NCBI RefSeq assembly: GCF_000695255.1 | Contig: NZ_JMIB01000005.1 | Span: 1 to 64,000, forward strand | DNA: 64,000 bases | DNA from: Photobacterium galatheae | Lineage (GTDB): Bacteria; Pseudomonadota; Gammaproteobacteria; Enterobacterales; Vibrionaceae | Reading direction: 5' to 3' | Shown: positions 17,276 through 27,700 of the stretch, in pieces | Position numbering within the stretch: position 1 is the first letter of the stretch | Layout: the number at the start of each line of letters is the position of its first letter | Notes under the pieces: model-generated | The model's input: the letters and a program-made list of their open reading frames with translations, nothing else | The model's database searches: none | What the model was told of the DNA's origin: nothing | Program-made: the position numbers and the translations under genes

Positions 17276-18541
17276 ATGCGCTGGATAGCTATTTTCTGTT
17301 GCTTTGTCTCACTGAAGGTGATGGCAGGTCACTGGCCTGCGTCATTGTCTGTCCTGTATCAGGGGAAGCCTGTTGTGCTCCGGCTGGTTGAGGCGGCACC
17401 GGCGCAGCCGATTTATAGCCATACACTGCTGGGCAATCAGGGGTTGAGGGTCGGTAACCGGCTCTTGGTGCGTCATCAGAAGCAATTCAATTTCAATGAC
17501 AGGTTAGACGGGCAATATGAGACGGCCATTGTGTTTGAATTGGAAGACCGGTACTGGTCGATGATTGTCACGGCGGGCGCGGAAGATTCGCTCGATTTAT
17601 TGAAGCAGTTGCAAAGCACTTCAGGAATTGAGCTGGTCGAGCCGGATTTTTTACAAGTCCGGCTGTTCCGGCAGCCTCAGGATACTGTGTTGCCGCAAAC
17701 AGCAGGGAGGCCGGTTCGCGAGCAATTAGGTGTGAACCAATGGCCCGAAAAAGCAGGGCAGGCCGTGAATATCGCCGTGATTGATGCCGCATTCAGCCTG
17801 GCCGACGCGGCATTACAGCCGATCAATGTCAAACTTCATTATGATGTGGATAACCGTCATCCATTGCCTTTTGACGCGTCGTCTATCGCTGAATCTGGTT
17901 TTGATACCATGCATGGTGATGCGAATCTGGCAACGATTTGGTCGAAAAAAGCGGGATATACCGGGCTCGCACCGGATGCGAATGCGATTTTACTCCGTCG
18001 GGACCGCAACTGGACCTCTGATATTCTGACTGCCTTGCAACTGGCCTTTCTCAGTCATGCCGATATTGTGCAGGCCGCATGGACACTCCCTTTCACGCAG
18101 CAGGCATTGTCCGATGCGTTAACGTTTCTGAATGAAAATGGCCGGAATGGGAAAGGAACCGTGATTGTGGCTGCTGTGGGGAACAGAAAGCATGATCTTG
18201 ACCATAGTTTTTCTCTGGCGGCGCAACCTCAGGTGCTGGCTGTAAATGCGGAAAGTCAGGGGCGATCTTGGCCAGTTTCCGGCCGAACCATTGCCAGTCA
18301 GGTGCCTGTCCCTTATCAGGTTTATTCCAATGTGACAGGGGAATACAGCCTGACGTACTCGAATACGTCGGCGGCAACGGCCGCCACGACCGGCGTGTTG
18401 GCTGCAGTGTTGAGTGTGGATCCATTGTTGAGTGCTCAACAGGTGTCTCAGCTCGTTCGTCAGTACAGCCGGCCTGTACTTCAGGCACAGAGCCTGATGC
18501 AGCGTGTGCAGCCTCATCTGCGGACGCCGGAATCCAATTGA
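17276..18541 (+). CDS. Secreted subtilisin-like (S8) serine protease, divergent
   Basis: A 421-residue exported protein: signal peptide (about 1-17), an I9-like propeptide region to about 150, then a subtilase fold. The triad can be traced in order as D170 (IAVIDAAF), H213 (DTMHGDANL) and S365 (SNTSAATAATTG), with oxyanion N303 in IVAAVGN. The motifs around H and S deviate from HGTHVAG and GTSMAAPHV, so the enzyme is a distant subtilase that may be specialised or weak. Its place between collar proteins and the adhesin island suggests maturation of one of those products (inference). Gene 18560 follows after 18 bases. Confidence 0.8.
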   Translation: MRWIAIFCCFVSLKVMAGHWPASLSVLYQGKPVVLRLVEAAPAQPIYSHTLLGNQGLRVGNRLLVRHQKQFNFNDRLDGQYETAIVFELEDRYWSMIVTAGAEDSLDLLKQLQSTSGIELVEPDFLQVRLFRQPQDTVLPQTAGRPVREQLGVNQWPEKAGQAVNIAVIDAAFSLADAALQPINVKLHYDVDNRHPLPFDASSIAESGFDTMHGDANLATIWSKKAGYTGLAPDANAILLRRDRNWTSDILTALQLAFLSHADIVQAAWTLPFTQQALSDALTFLNENGRNGKGTVIVAAVGNRKHDLDHSFSLAAQPQVLAVNAESQGRSWPVSGRTIASQVPVPYQVYSNVTGEYSLTYSNTSAATAATTGVLAAVLSVDPLLSAQQVSQLVRQYSRPVLQAQSLMQRVQPHLRTPESN

Positions 18542-18559
18542 TAACAAGGAAGTGATGCT

Positions 18560-19087
18560 ATGCAATTACAAGATTTAAAACTGCCGGGTGGTTTACATGT
18601 CCGCCCTTCGAATAGTTCGGCGGCTGATCGGATTTTTCTGGAGAAATTGCACAACGAGCAACGGGATGACCTGCGGTTGATTGACGGCGAACGTGACTTC
18701 ATTGAGTCGTTGATCGACATGCAGTTCAATGCCATGAATCAGGGGTATGGTGATCAGTTTCCCAATGCGCTGTATTTTGTCATTGAGTATCACAAAGAAG
18801 AGGTCGGCAGGGCGGTGCTCGATTTTTCTCAGGACAAGGTGCATTTGATTGATATTGCGTTTAAGCGGGAAGCCAGAGGGCACGGACTGGGCGAAGCTGT
18901 CATCCGCTCTTTTATGTATTCAGCGCACCAGCTCAAGGCCCCCATGATGCTATCGGTTCAGCAGATGAATCAGGGGGCAAGGCAGCTTTACCTGAAACTG
19001 GGGTTTACCATTGAGCAGGTCGAGCCACCCTATGAACGGATGATCTGGTATCCGGCCAGCCTGAAACCAGTCTTCGCTGGCGTTTAA
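18560..19087 (+). CDS. GNAT acetyltransferase in the surface-protein island
   Basis: A 175-residue N-acetyltransferase with the loop FKREARGHGLGEAVIRSF (acetyl-CoA site RGHGLG) and the tail MNQGARQLYLKLGFTIEQV. A good AAGGAAG site lies before the ATG, and the 18-base gap to the protease gene suggests one mRNA. It may modify the island's secreted products before export or an unrelated small molecule; nothing in the sequence decides. Confidence 0.88.
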   Translation: MQLQDLKLPGGLHVRPSNSSAADRIFLEKLHNEQRDDLRLIDGERDFIESLIDMQFNAMNQGYGDQFPNALYFVIEYHKEEVGRAVLDFSQDKVHLIDIAFKREARGHGLGEAVIRSFMYSAHQLKAPMMLSVQQMNQGARQLYLKLGFTIEQVEPPYERMIWYPASLKPVFAGV

Positions 19088-19096
19088 GCCGGCGAA

Positions 19097-20383
19097 TTAT
19101 ACCGGATAACCAAATCGGGCAAACAGGTCTTCATGTGGTTGAAAACAGGCTTCTGCGATATGCCGTTCATTGTCTGTCAGCCGGGCGATTTGCGCTGCAT
19201 TGCGATTTTTCAGTGCAGATTTTTGACCTTTGATCCAGCGTGGCGGGATGAAGTCGATGTCTTCAAATTCGGGCATAAATTTTCGGATGGTCTGAGCTGT
19301 CGCCGCGGGTGAATCACAGATGTCTTCATAACGAATCAGGAGATAAGGATTTTTGCACTGCTGCAAATTTTCCTGCTGCTGCCGGAAACACCATAAGACA
19401 TGTTGTGCTGCCAGGGTTGCAATATCCGGTAAATCACGTCTGGCTCTGATCACAGATTCAAACATGGCATAGGGGTTTCGGATCAGAAAGAGAAACGTCG
19501 CGTCATCAAACTCCTCGGCCAGCATGGCCATTCTGGCAATGTTGCAGGGCGATTTTTCCACAAAGACACGGGCGGCTTCTGATTGCGGTGTTGCCACATT
19601 TGCCCAGAGGTTGCGGATTGCAGGCCAGTCGTAAGCTGCGGGCGTCTGCAGCTTGTTCAGGGTATTGAACTGACTCCAGACAAAGTGGCTGTTATCCCGG
19701 TTGGGGTTTGGCCCGGCAAAGCCTGCAATATAGTGCCCTTCACCGGGCAGGGTGATGGCCTTCTGACAATCGCTGAGTGCGGCAGAAACCAGAGACGAGC
19801 CTGAATTGTTCGGGCTCATGATGAACAAATGACTGCTGGCGTTGTGAATTCGTTTTACAGGTCTGGCATCAAAAATCAGGTGAATTCTGTCTTCACTGGA
19901 AGGGTTGATCACCCGGTGTAATCCCAGATTATTGATGTCGTACATCACGCCAGTTTTGAAATGGTGTGCTTGGTGATCCAAATAAAAGATGATGGCATCA
20001 TTGGTCTGGATCGGGACATGAACCCGGTGGTATTTCGCAAAAATAGGCGCACTGTCTCTGTGTTCCGGAATTTCACAACCGCTCGGTAATTTGGCAAACA
20101 TTAATTTTGCGATGTCCAGTTTTGAATACCCATAATATTGAGCGAATCGAGCAAATATTGGCGCGAGCAGAGGCTGCATGGCCGCTAATAATTCATCGTG
20201 ACTTTCTGTGAATTCATCCGTTTTAAAATACAACACCAGACTTTCCGTCTGTTTGTGTACGGCGTAGGTATTTTGACGATAAGGATTTGCTTTCCAGGCT
20301 GAATCCGGTAATTGTTTCAGGCACTTGGTGATTTCGGTGATATCGACATGACCGATCGGGATACAGGGCTTTTCGAGAAACAT
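19097..20383 (-). CDS. Aspartyl/asparaginyl beta-hydroxylase-sulfotransferase fusion
   Basis: A 428-residue cytosolic two-domain protein. Residues about 20-175 match the Fe(II)/2-oxoglutarate beta-hydroxylase fold: EHRDSAP supplies H108 (the family HRD-type motif), H156 lies in LGLHRVIN, and R166 in EDRIHLIFD is placed to bind 2-oxoglutarate. Residues about 183-428 are a sulfotransferase: MSPNNSGSSLV (190-199) is a PAPS 5'-phosphosulfate loop variant, followed by FLIRNPYAMFESVIRAR (3'-phosphate motif) and LIRYEDI. A fused hydroxylase and sulfotransferase could hydroxylate and then sulfate a side chain, but the substrate is unproven. It is convergent with the GNAT and divergent from the TIGR03032 gene. 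Confidence 0.85.
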   Translation of the reverse strand: MFLEKPCIPIGHVDITEITKCLKQLPDSAWKANPYRQNTYAVHKQTESLVLYFKTDEFTESHDELLAAMQPLLAPIFARFAQYYGYSKLDIAKLMFAKLPSGCEIPEHRDSAPIFAKYHRVHVPIQTNDAIIFYLDHQAHHFKTGVMYDINNLGLHRVINPSSEDRIHLIFDARPVKRIHNASSHLFIMSPNNSGSSLVSAALSDCQKAITLPGEGHYIAGFAGPNPNRDNSHFVWSQFNTLNKLQTPAAYDWPAIRNLWANVATPQSEAARVFVEKSPCNIARMAMLAEEFDDATFLFLIRNPYAMFESVIRARRDLPDIATLAAQHVLWCFRQQQENLQQCKNPYLLIRYEDICDSPAATAQTIRKFMPEFEDIDFIPPRWIKGQKSALKNRNAAQIARLTDNERHIAEACFQPHEDLFARFGYPV

Positions 20384-20486
20384 AAAGAAATCCGTTGAAA
20401 GTCATTATGAATCACTCACCATATCGGTGTTTCCGGATAAAAAGCAATCACGAATATCCACAAATCACGGAAGGTCAACAGATCTG

Positions 20487-21560
20487 ATGAACAATGAACA
20501 AGAAACGATGAATTACGGCATGACGAGCTGCGCACGTTTCCCGTTATTACTGAAAGCGATGAACAGTAGTATGTTGGTGAGCGCCCACAATCTGGATTGC
20601 CTGTTTGTGATCAGCAGTGACGGTGACGATTTACGGGTCGAGCATGTCCGGCTGCAACAGCTTCTGGGAATCGCACTCAGTGACGATCAGCAGCGTTTAT
20701 CTCTGGCGGCTTACCATCAAATCTGGGATTACCGGCGAATCACAGAGCAGTCGGGAGATGCCAGTTCGGCGAATGCCTTTTCTGGCCACGATAGTCTGTA
20801 TTTTCCTTGTGGGTCCATCACCACGGGTCATCTGAACACCCATGATCTGGCCTGGGGGAAGGAAGGGCTTTTTTTGGTCAATACCCGGTTTAATTGTGTT
20901 GCCCGGGCCGTTTACGGCAAGAGCTTTGAGTTTGTCTGGAAACCGCCTTTTATTTCTGAACTGGTTGCTGAAGATCGGTGCCACCTGAATGGCTTAGCGA
21001 TGAAAGACGGCGTGCCGGCTTATGTCAGCTATTTTTCCGGGACGGATCAGCACTATGGCTGGCGGGAGGGCAGTAGCTTTCAAGGGGCCGTGATGCGGAT
21101 CGGGGATAACCAGATTGTGGCAGATGGCCTGAGCCTGCCTCACTCCCCGCGAATCCACAACGGATACCTGTATTTTTGTGAATCGGGTACTGGCCGGTTG
21201 TGGCGCTGTAAAGAGAATAGCTTGCCTGCATCCCGCTCTGATCTGGAGCTGGTGGCTGAGTTAAACGGTTTTACCCGTGGCCTGAGATTGGTCGGCGATA
21301 TGGCGTTTATCGGTTTGTCTGTTGTCCGTCCGGCGAAAGATGGCCTGAAAAGGCATGTGGATATGCCTTTGCTGCACATGCAAACATCGCTGGCTTCTGG
21401 TGTGATAGTGATCGATCTTCGGGATGGCAGTGAAATTGCCCGGCTGACGTTTTCTGGCGCTCTGAACCAGATTTATGATGTCGAGCTTCTTTTCGGAAGC
21501 GCTGCACCGCGGTTTGTCGAGATACAATCTGATGAAATCACGGAAATCTTTGCGCTTTGA
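20487..21560 (+). CDS. TIGR03032 family protein
   Basis: A 357-residue soluble protein, beta-propeller-like, carrying the invariant blocks of the TIGR03032 family: HDLAWGKEGLFLVNTRFNCV, FVWKPPFISELVAEDRCHLNGLAM, YVSYFSGTDQHYGWREG, LPHSPRIHNGYLYFCESGTG and NGFTRGLRLVGDMAFIGLS. The family has no known function. I chose the ATG at 20487, as the GTG at 20427 has no ribosome site and the region 20384-20486 is the shared divergent promoter with the fusion gene. Proximity to a giant adhesin and sulfotransferase is the most informative clue. Confidence 0.85.
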   Translation: MNNEQETMNYGMTSCARFPLLLKAMNSSMLVSAHNLDCLFVISSDGDDLRVEHVRLQQLLGIALSDDQQRLSLAAYHQIWDYRRITEQSGDASSANAFSGHDSLYFPCGSITTGHLNTHDLAWGKEGLFLVNTRFNCVARAVYGKSFEFVWKPPFISELVAEDRCHLNGLAMKDGVPAYVSYFSGTDQHYGWREGSSFQGAVMRIGDNQIVADGLSLPHSPRIHNGYLYFCESGTGRLWRCKENSLPASRSDLELVAELNGFTRGLRLVGDMAFIGLSVVRPAKDGLKRHVDMPLLHMQTSLASGVIVIDLRDGSEIARLTFSGALNQIYDVELLFGSAAPRFVEIQSDEITEIFAL

Positions 21561-21770
21561 ATGTTGCGCTTTGGCACATTTTTAATCTCAAAACATTTCT
21601 TTGTGTCATGTTTTTGACGTGGCATTCTTGCACACTCATAGTCTTCTGATTCAATAGCTACTAGTTGCACTTATTTATTGGTTCTTGAACCGGGTGTCGT
21701 CGTTCGTTCTGTGAATGGATGAAGTGAAACGGACTGCGCACTTTTCGTATCACACTATTGCAGGCAGATT

Positions 21771-24700
21771 ATGATCAACGGACAGATGATGTCGCATCTG
21801 GCTCAGGCCACGCGGCGGTTATTCACATGTTCGGATGAAGTGAGTGCAGAGTCACTGTCACTTCACCCCGTTCAAAAGGATGTGACGCGCTGGGTAACCT
21901 CACTGGCGTTAGGGTTGGCGGGGAGTCAGTTATTGATGACCGCTGCTTATGCGGAAGAACACTTTCCTTCACAAGGACAACCCCGTCCGGTTGAAACGCA
22001 GACGGCGCCTGTCACCACAAAAGTGCAGCCGAACGCCGGCCTGGAGTTCGATCTGAATACCTTTCTGGCACAAACCCATCACCTGAAAAAAGGGGTCCAG
22101 GCAGGAAAGCAGGTTGTTGGCGAACTCACAACCGGGATCGTCGGCCCGAGTTCCCGAACGGGTTCCCGAACAGATTTCCGAACAGATTCCCGAACTGATT
22201 CTCAAACGGGGACAGGCAGTCGCGCTGGTGAAGCGATGAATGCTGCCTGGGAGTGTTATGGCGGTCTCTGTTATGGCGGGCCCTATGACGGAAAAATATG
22301 CTCGACGGATAGTGAGTGTAACTCGGCGCCATCCAATCATGCGCCCTCGAATATCAGTCTGACGTCAACCAGCATCAATCAGTCTGCAACGGCATCCGGC
22401 GCTGATGTGGGCACCTTGTCGACAACAGATACAGACAGCGGGGACACACACAGTTATTCGCTGGTTTCGCAAGGGAGCAGTGTGTCCGGCAGCTGTACCT
22501 CGGATGCAGAGAACAGTCAGTTTCAAATTAACAGCGCGACACTGGAAACCGGGAGCGCATTGTCGGCTGGGAACTACAACGTCTGTATACAGACCCATGA
22601 TGGTACGACGACCTATCAAAAATCTTTCACGATTACTGTTGCAGATGACGTTGCGCCCGCAGTCCCTTCCACGCCGGATTTATCCTCTGGATCAGACAGC
22701 GGTACCTCCGACAGTGATAATCTGACCAAAAATCTCACACTGACCTTTACCGGCACAGCAGAAGCCGGCAGCACAGTGGAACTCTTCAGTGATCAGGTGG
22801 GCAGTACGCCTCTTGGTGCCGGGAGTGTGACGGGAGGGAACTGGAGCATTACCACCAGCGCGTTATCTTCAGGCTTAACCCATGTGATCACGGCCAAGGC
22901 CAAAGATGGCAACAATAATCAGAGTGCAGCTTCTTCCGGATTAACCGTCATCATTGATACGACGGCACCTTCCGGACACAGTGTGGCGCTGGATCTGAGC
23001 CATTACAACAGCAGCAATGCTGGCAATGCTTCGTTTACTTTCACCAGTGGTGAGGTGGGGGCTGAATACAGTTACACGATTTCTTCGAATGGTGGCGGCA
23101 CACCCGTGACGGGTTCAGGAACACTCAGCAATGCTTCCCAGACACTGAACGGCATCGATTTGTCCGGTTTATCGGATGGCACACTGACTTTGTCCGTCAC
23201 ATTAACGGATGCGGCAGGTAATACAGCCACGGCTGTGACGGGGAATGCGACGCTGGATACGGCGAAACCCGGTATCGTCATTACCAGTAATAAAGCGACA
23301 GTGAAGCAAGGGGAGACAGCAGCAGTTTCTTTCACCCTGAGCGAAAGCAGCAGTGACTTTGTCGTCGGAGATATTCAGGTTTCGGGTGGCAGTCTGTCAG
23401 ATTTCACCGGCAGTGGCTTAGCCTATAGTGCGATTTTCACACCAGATGCAAACAGCGAGGCTGTTGCGACGATTGATGTGGCTGCGGATGGTTTCACAGA
23501 TACCGCAGGTAACGGGAATACCGCTGCAACGCAACTGACAATCAGTGTGGACACGATTTCGCCGATGGTCACAATTACGAGTGACAAAGCGGCGCTGAAG
23601 CAGGGGGAGACAGCGAGCCTCACCTTTACCCTCAGTGAGAGCAGCAGCAATTTCTCGGCCGGTGATATCGTTGTGGCCGGGGGCACCTTGTCGAACTTTA
23701 CCGGCAGTGGTACCAGCTACAGCGCCACCTATACCCCCAATGCCAATATCACGCTCGGCACCATTGATATAGCTGCGAATGTTTTTACTGATAGTGTCGG
23801 CAACGGTAATACTGCGGCGATTCAACTGAGTCTTGCGATTGATGACATTCCGCCCACGGTGACTATCACCAGTGACAAAGCAAGCCTGAAACAGGGCGAA
23901 ACCGCGACCGTGACTTTCACCCTGAGCGAAAGCAGCAGTAATTTTGCAGCCGGAGATGTGATTGTCTCTGGCGGTACGCTGTCGAATTTCACAGGCAGCG
24001 GGACCAGCTATAGTGCCACCCTGACCCCGAGCGCGAACAGTACGGCTGGTGCGACGGTTGATGTGGCAGCCGGTGTATTTACGGATGCGGCCGGTAACGA
24101 CAATACTGCGGCCAGCCAGCTGGCAATCAGTGTGGATACGGTACAGCCAAGCGTCACCATCAGCAGCGATAAGGCAACGCTGAAGCAGGGTGAAACCGCG
24201 ACAGTCACCTTTACGCTGAGTGAAAGCAGCAGTGATTTTGCAGCCGGAGATGTGATTGTTTCTGGGGGGGCGCTGTCGAATTTCACGGGCAGTGGCACCA
24301 GCTACACCGCGACCTTTACACCAGATGCGAACAGTACAGCAGGCGCGACGATTGACGTCGCCTCGGGCGTATTTACTGATCCGAACGGGAATGGAAACCT
24401 TGCGGCCAGCCAGCTGGCGATCAGTGTGGATACGTTGCAGCCGATGGTGACAATCACGAGTAATAAAGGCGCGCTGAAGCAGGGCGAAACCGCGACTGTG
24501 ACTTTCACTTTGAGCGAAAGCAGCAGTGATTTTGCGGCCGGGGATGTGATTGTCTCTGGCGGTACGCTATCAAATTTCAACGGCAGCAGCACGGGTTATA
24601 CCGCAACCTTCACACCGGATGCGAACAGCACGGCTGGTGCGACGGTGGATGTTGCAGCCGGTGTCTTTACCGACTCTGCGGGCAACGGGAATACGGCAGC

Positions 24701-27700
24701 CTCTCAGTTGGCGATCAGTGTGGATACACAGTTGCCGACAGTGAGCATCATCAGTGACAAGGCAGCGTTGAAACAGGGCGAAACAGCGACCGTGACCTTT
24801 ACCCTGAGTGAAAGCAGCAGTGATTTTGCAGCCGGAGATGTGATTGTCTCTGGCGGTACGCTGTCGAATTTCACAGGCAGCGGGACCAGCTATAGTGCCA
24901 CTCTGACCCCGAGCGCGAACAGCACGGCTGGTGCGACGGTTGATGTGGCAGCCGGTGTCTTTACGGATGCGGCCGGTAACGACAATACTGCGGCCAGCCA
25001 GTTGGCAATCAGTGTGGATACGGTACAGCCAACCGCCATCATCAGCAGCGATAAGGCAACACTGAAGCAGGGTGAAACCGCGACCGTGACGGTGACATTG
25101 AGTGAAAGCAGTACCGATTTTACGGCAGGAGACATGACCGTCTCCGGGGGAACACTGAGTCAATTTACCGGCTCTGGCACCTCGTATACTGCGATCCTGA
25201 CGCCAGCCACAGACGGAGATATCACCCTGGATATCGCCAGCGGACGATTTACCGATCCGAATGGCAACGCAAACCTGGCTGCGACACAGCTGGTGCTGAC
25301 CTATGACGGCACCGCGCCGTATATCAGTGCGTTGAGTCCGGCAGATGATGCGACGGATGTCAGTTATCAAAGCAATCTGGTGATCGCCTTCAGTGAAGCG
25401 ATTCAGGCGGGCGCGGGCAGCCTGAGTATTGTCGATGCGACCACGTCTACGCTTCTGGCGAACTACGCCATGACGGACAGTGCCGTGAGCATTTCGGGAG
25501 ACACACTGACCGTGTCGCCATCACAAACCTTTGTGCCGACCCATGCTTACTATGTCACCATGACGAATGATGCATTAACGGATGATGCCGGCAATGCGTT
25601 TGCCGGATTCAGCAGCGAGACTTTCTTCAACTTTACCATCGCGAATGCGCAGCCGGTTGCGACGGATGACACCGCCTCTGTGCCAGAAGATGATTTGATT
25701 GCGATTGATGTGCTGTCGAATGACAGCGATGCCGACAGTCAGCTCAACCCGGCTAGTGTCACTGTGGTGACCGCGCCTCAGCACGGCAGTACCAGCATCA
25801 ATACCGGCACAGGAACCATCACTTATACACCGGATGAAAACTTTGCCGGGACGGAAACCTTTACCTATCAGGTTGAAGATATTTACGGGGCCGTTTCGTC
25901 GGTTGCGACGGTGACGGTGACCGTGACGCCGGTTGCCGATGCGCCTGTGGCGACTGCCGATGTGGGCAGTACGGATGAAGATACGCTGGTAGCGCTTGAT
26001 GTCCTGGCGAATGACAGTGATGTGGATGCCGGGGATACCTTGCAGGCGTCTACATTAACAATTGTCACACAGCCTGCGCATGGTTCTGCCAGTGTTGAAA
26101 ACGGGAAGATTCAGTATCAGCCTGAAGCGAATTTTGCGGGAACCGATACGCTGACTTATACCGTGAAGGACAGTACCGGACTGGTCTCGAATACGGCTTC
26201 GGTGACAATCAACGTTGCCGGTGTCAACGATGCGCCTCAGACCGTGGCCGATGCCTTGTCTGTCAATGAGGATGAGAGCGGTGTCGTCGATGTGCTGGCG
26301 AACGACAGTGATATTGACGGGACGCTGGCACCAAACACGGTTCAGGTAATCACGCAGCCACAGAACGGGCAGGCCAGCGTTGCCGCCGATGGCAAAGTGA
26401 CTTATACGCCGAGTGCCAACTATTTTGGCAATGACAGCTTCACTTATGTGGTTCAGGACGATCTGGGTGCAACCTCGCAGCCTGCGACCGTGACGGTGAC
26501 TGTCGCCAGTGTGAATGATGCGCCGGTTGTGGCCGATGACACGGCGACATTGCTGGAAGATACGCCGCATACGGTCAACGTGCTGGGGAATGATCAGGAT
26601 ATTGACGGCACGATTCAGGCCAATACCTTAGCGATCGTCACGCAACCGGTACAAGGCAGTGTGGTGGTGGAAAGCAGTGGTGCAGTGGTGTACACCCCGG
26701 CGCTGAATTTCAGCGGTGAAGATCAGTTTACCTATCGGGTGAACGATGATCAGGGCGCTACCTCGAATATTGCGACCGTAACGATGACGGTTCAGGCGGT
26801 GAATGATGCGCCGGTTGCCAATAATGACCAGTCGACGACGCAGGAAGACACCGCTGTCGATATTTCGGTAATTGCCAACGACAGCGATCTGGACGGCACG
26901 CTGGATCTGAATTCGATTCAGGTTCAGACGCCGCCGCAGTTCGGTCAGCTACTGGATCTCGGCAACGGCAGCCTGCGCTATACCCCGGATGCCAATCAGT
27001 CAGGAGACGATAGTTTCACCTATACGATTGATGATAACGAGGGCAGTGTCTCGAATACGGCCACGGTATCTGTGACTGTGGAGACGGTCAATGATGCGCC
27101 AACCATCAGCGGGACGCCGTCACTGAGCGTCGATCAGGATCAGAATTATGAATTCCTGCCCACGGCATCGGATATTGAAAACGACGGACTGACGTTCAGT
27201 ATTGCCAATATGCCGGCCTGGGCCAGCTTTGATCCCCAGACCGGCCGCTTGTCTGGTGTGCCGGATAATGATGCGGTCGGTCAGTACACCAATGTGATCA
27301 TCAGTGTGAGTGACGGGGATAAAACCACGGCGCTGCCGTCCTTTACGATTACGGTCAATAACGTCAATGATGCACCAGCAATCAGCGGACAACCGCAGGA
27401 TCAAGTCTCGGAAGACAGCGCATACAGTTTTATGCCGCAAGCCACGGATATCGATCAGGATACGCTGACCTTCAGTATTCAGAACAAACCGGCATGGGCC
27501 AGTTTTGATCCTCAGACCGGGCAGCTTTCCGGCACGCCGGATAACAGTCATGTCGGAACCACCAGCGGCATCGTCATTAGTGTCAGCGACGGGCCGGAAA
27601 CGGCATCCCTGCCTGCCTTCGATATCACGGTTGTGAACGTGAATGATCCGCCGGAAGGGGAAAACCTGACGGTCTCGCTGGCAGAAGATCAGACGCTGTC

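Noticed and set aside
23277-25330. Regular 294-bp repeats considered as a CRISPR array
   Set aside because: Units are coding, contiguous and without short repeats separated by unique spacers; no cas genes nearby.
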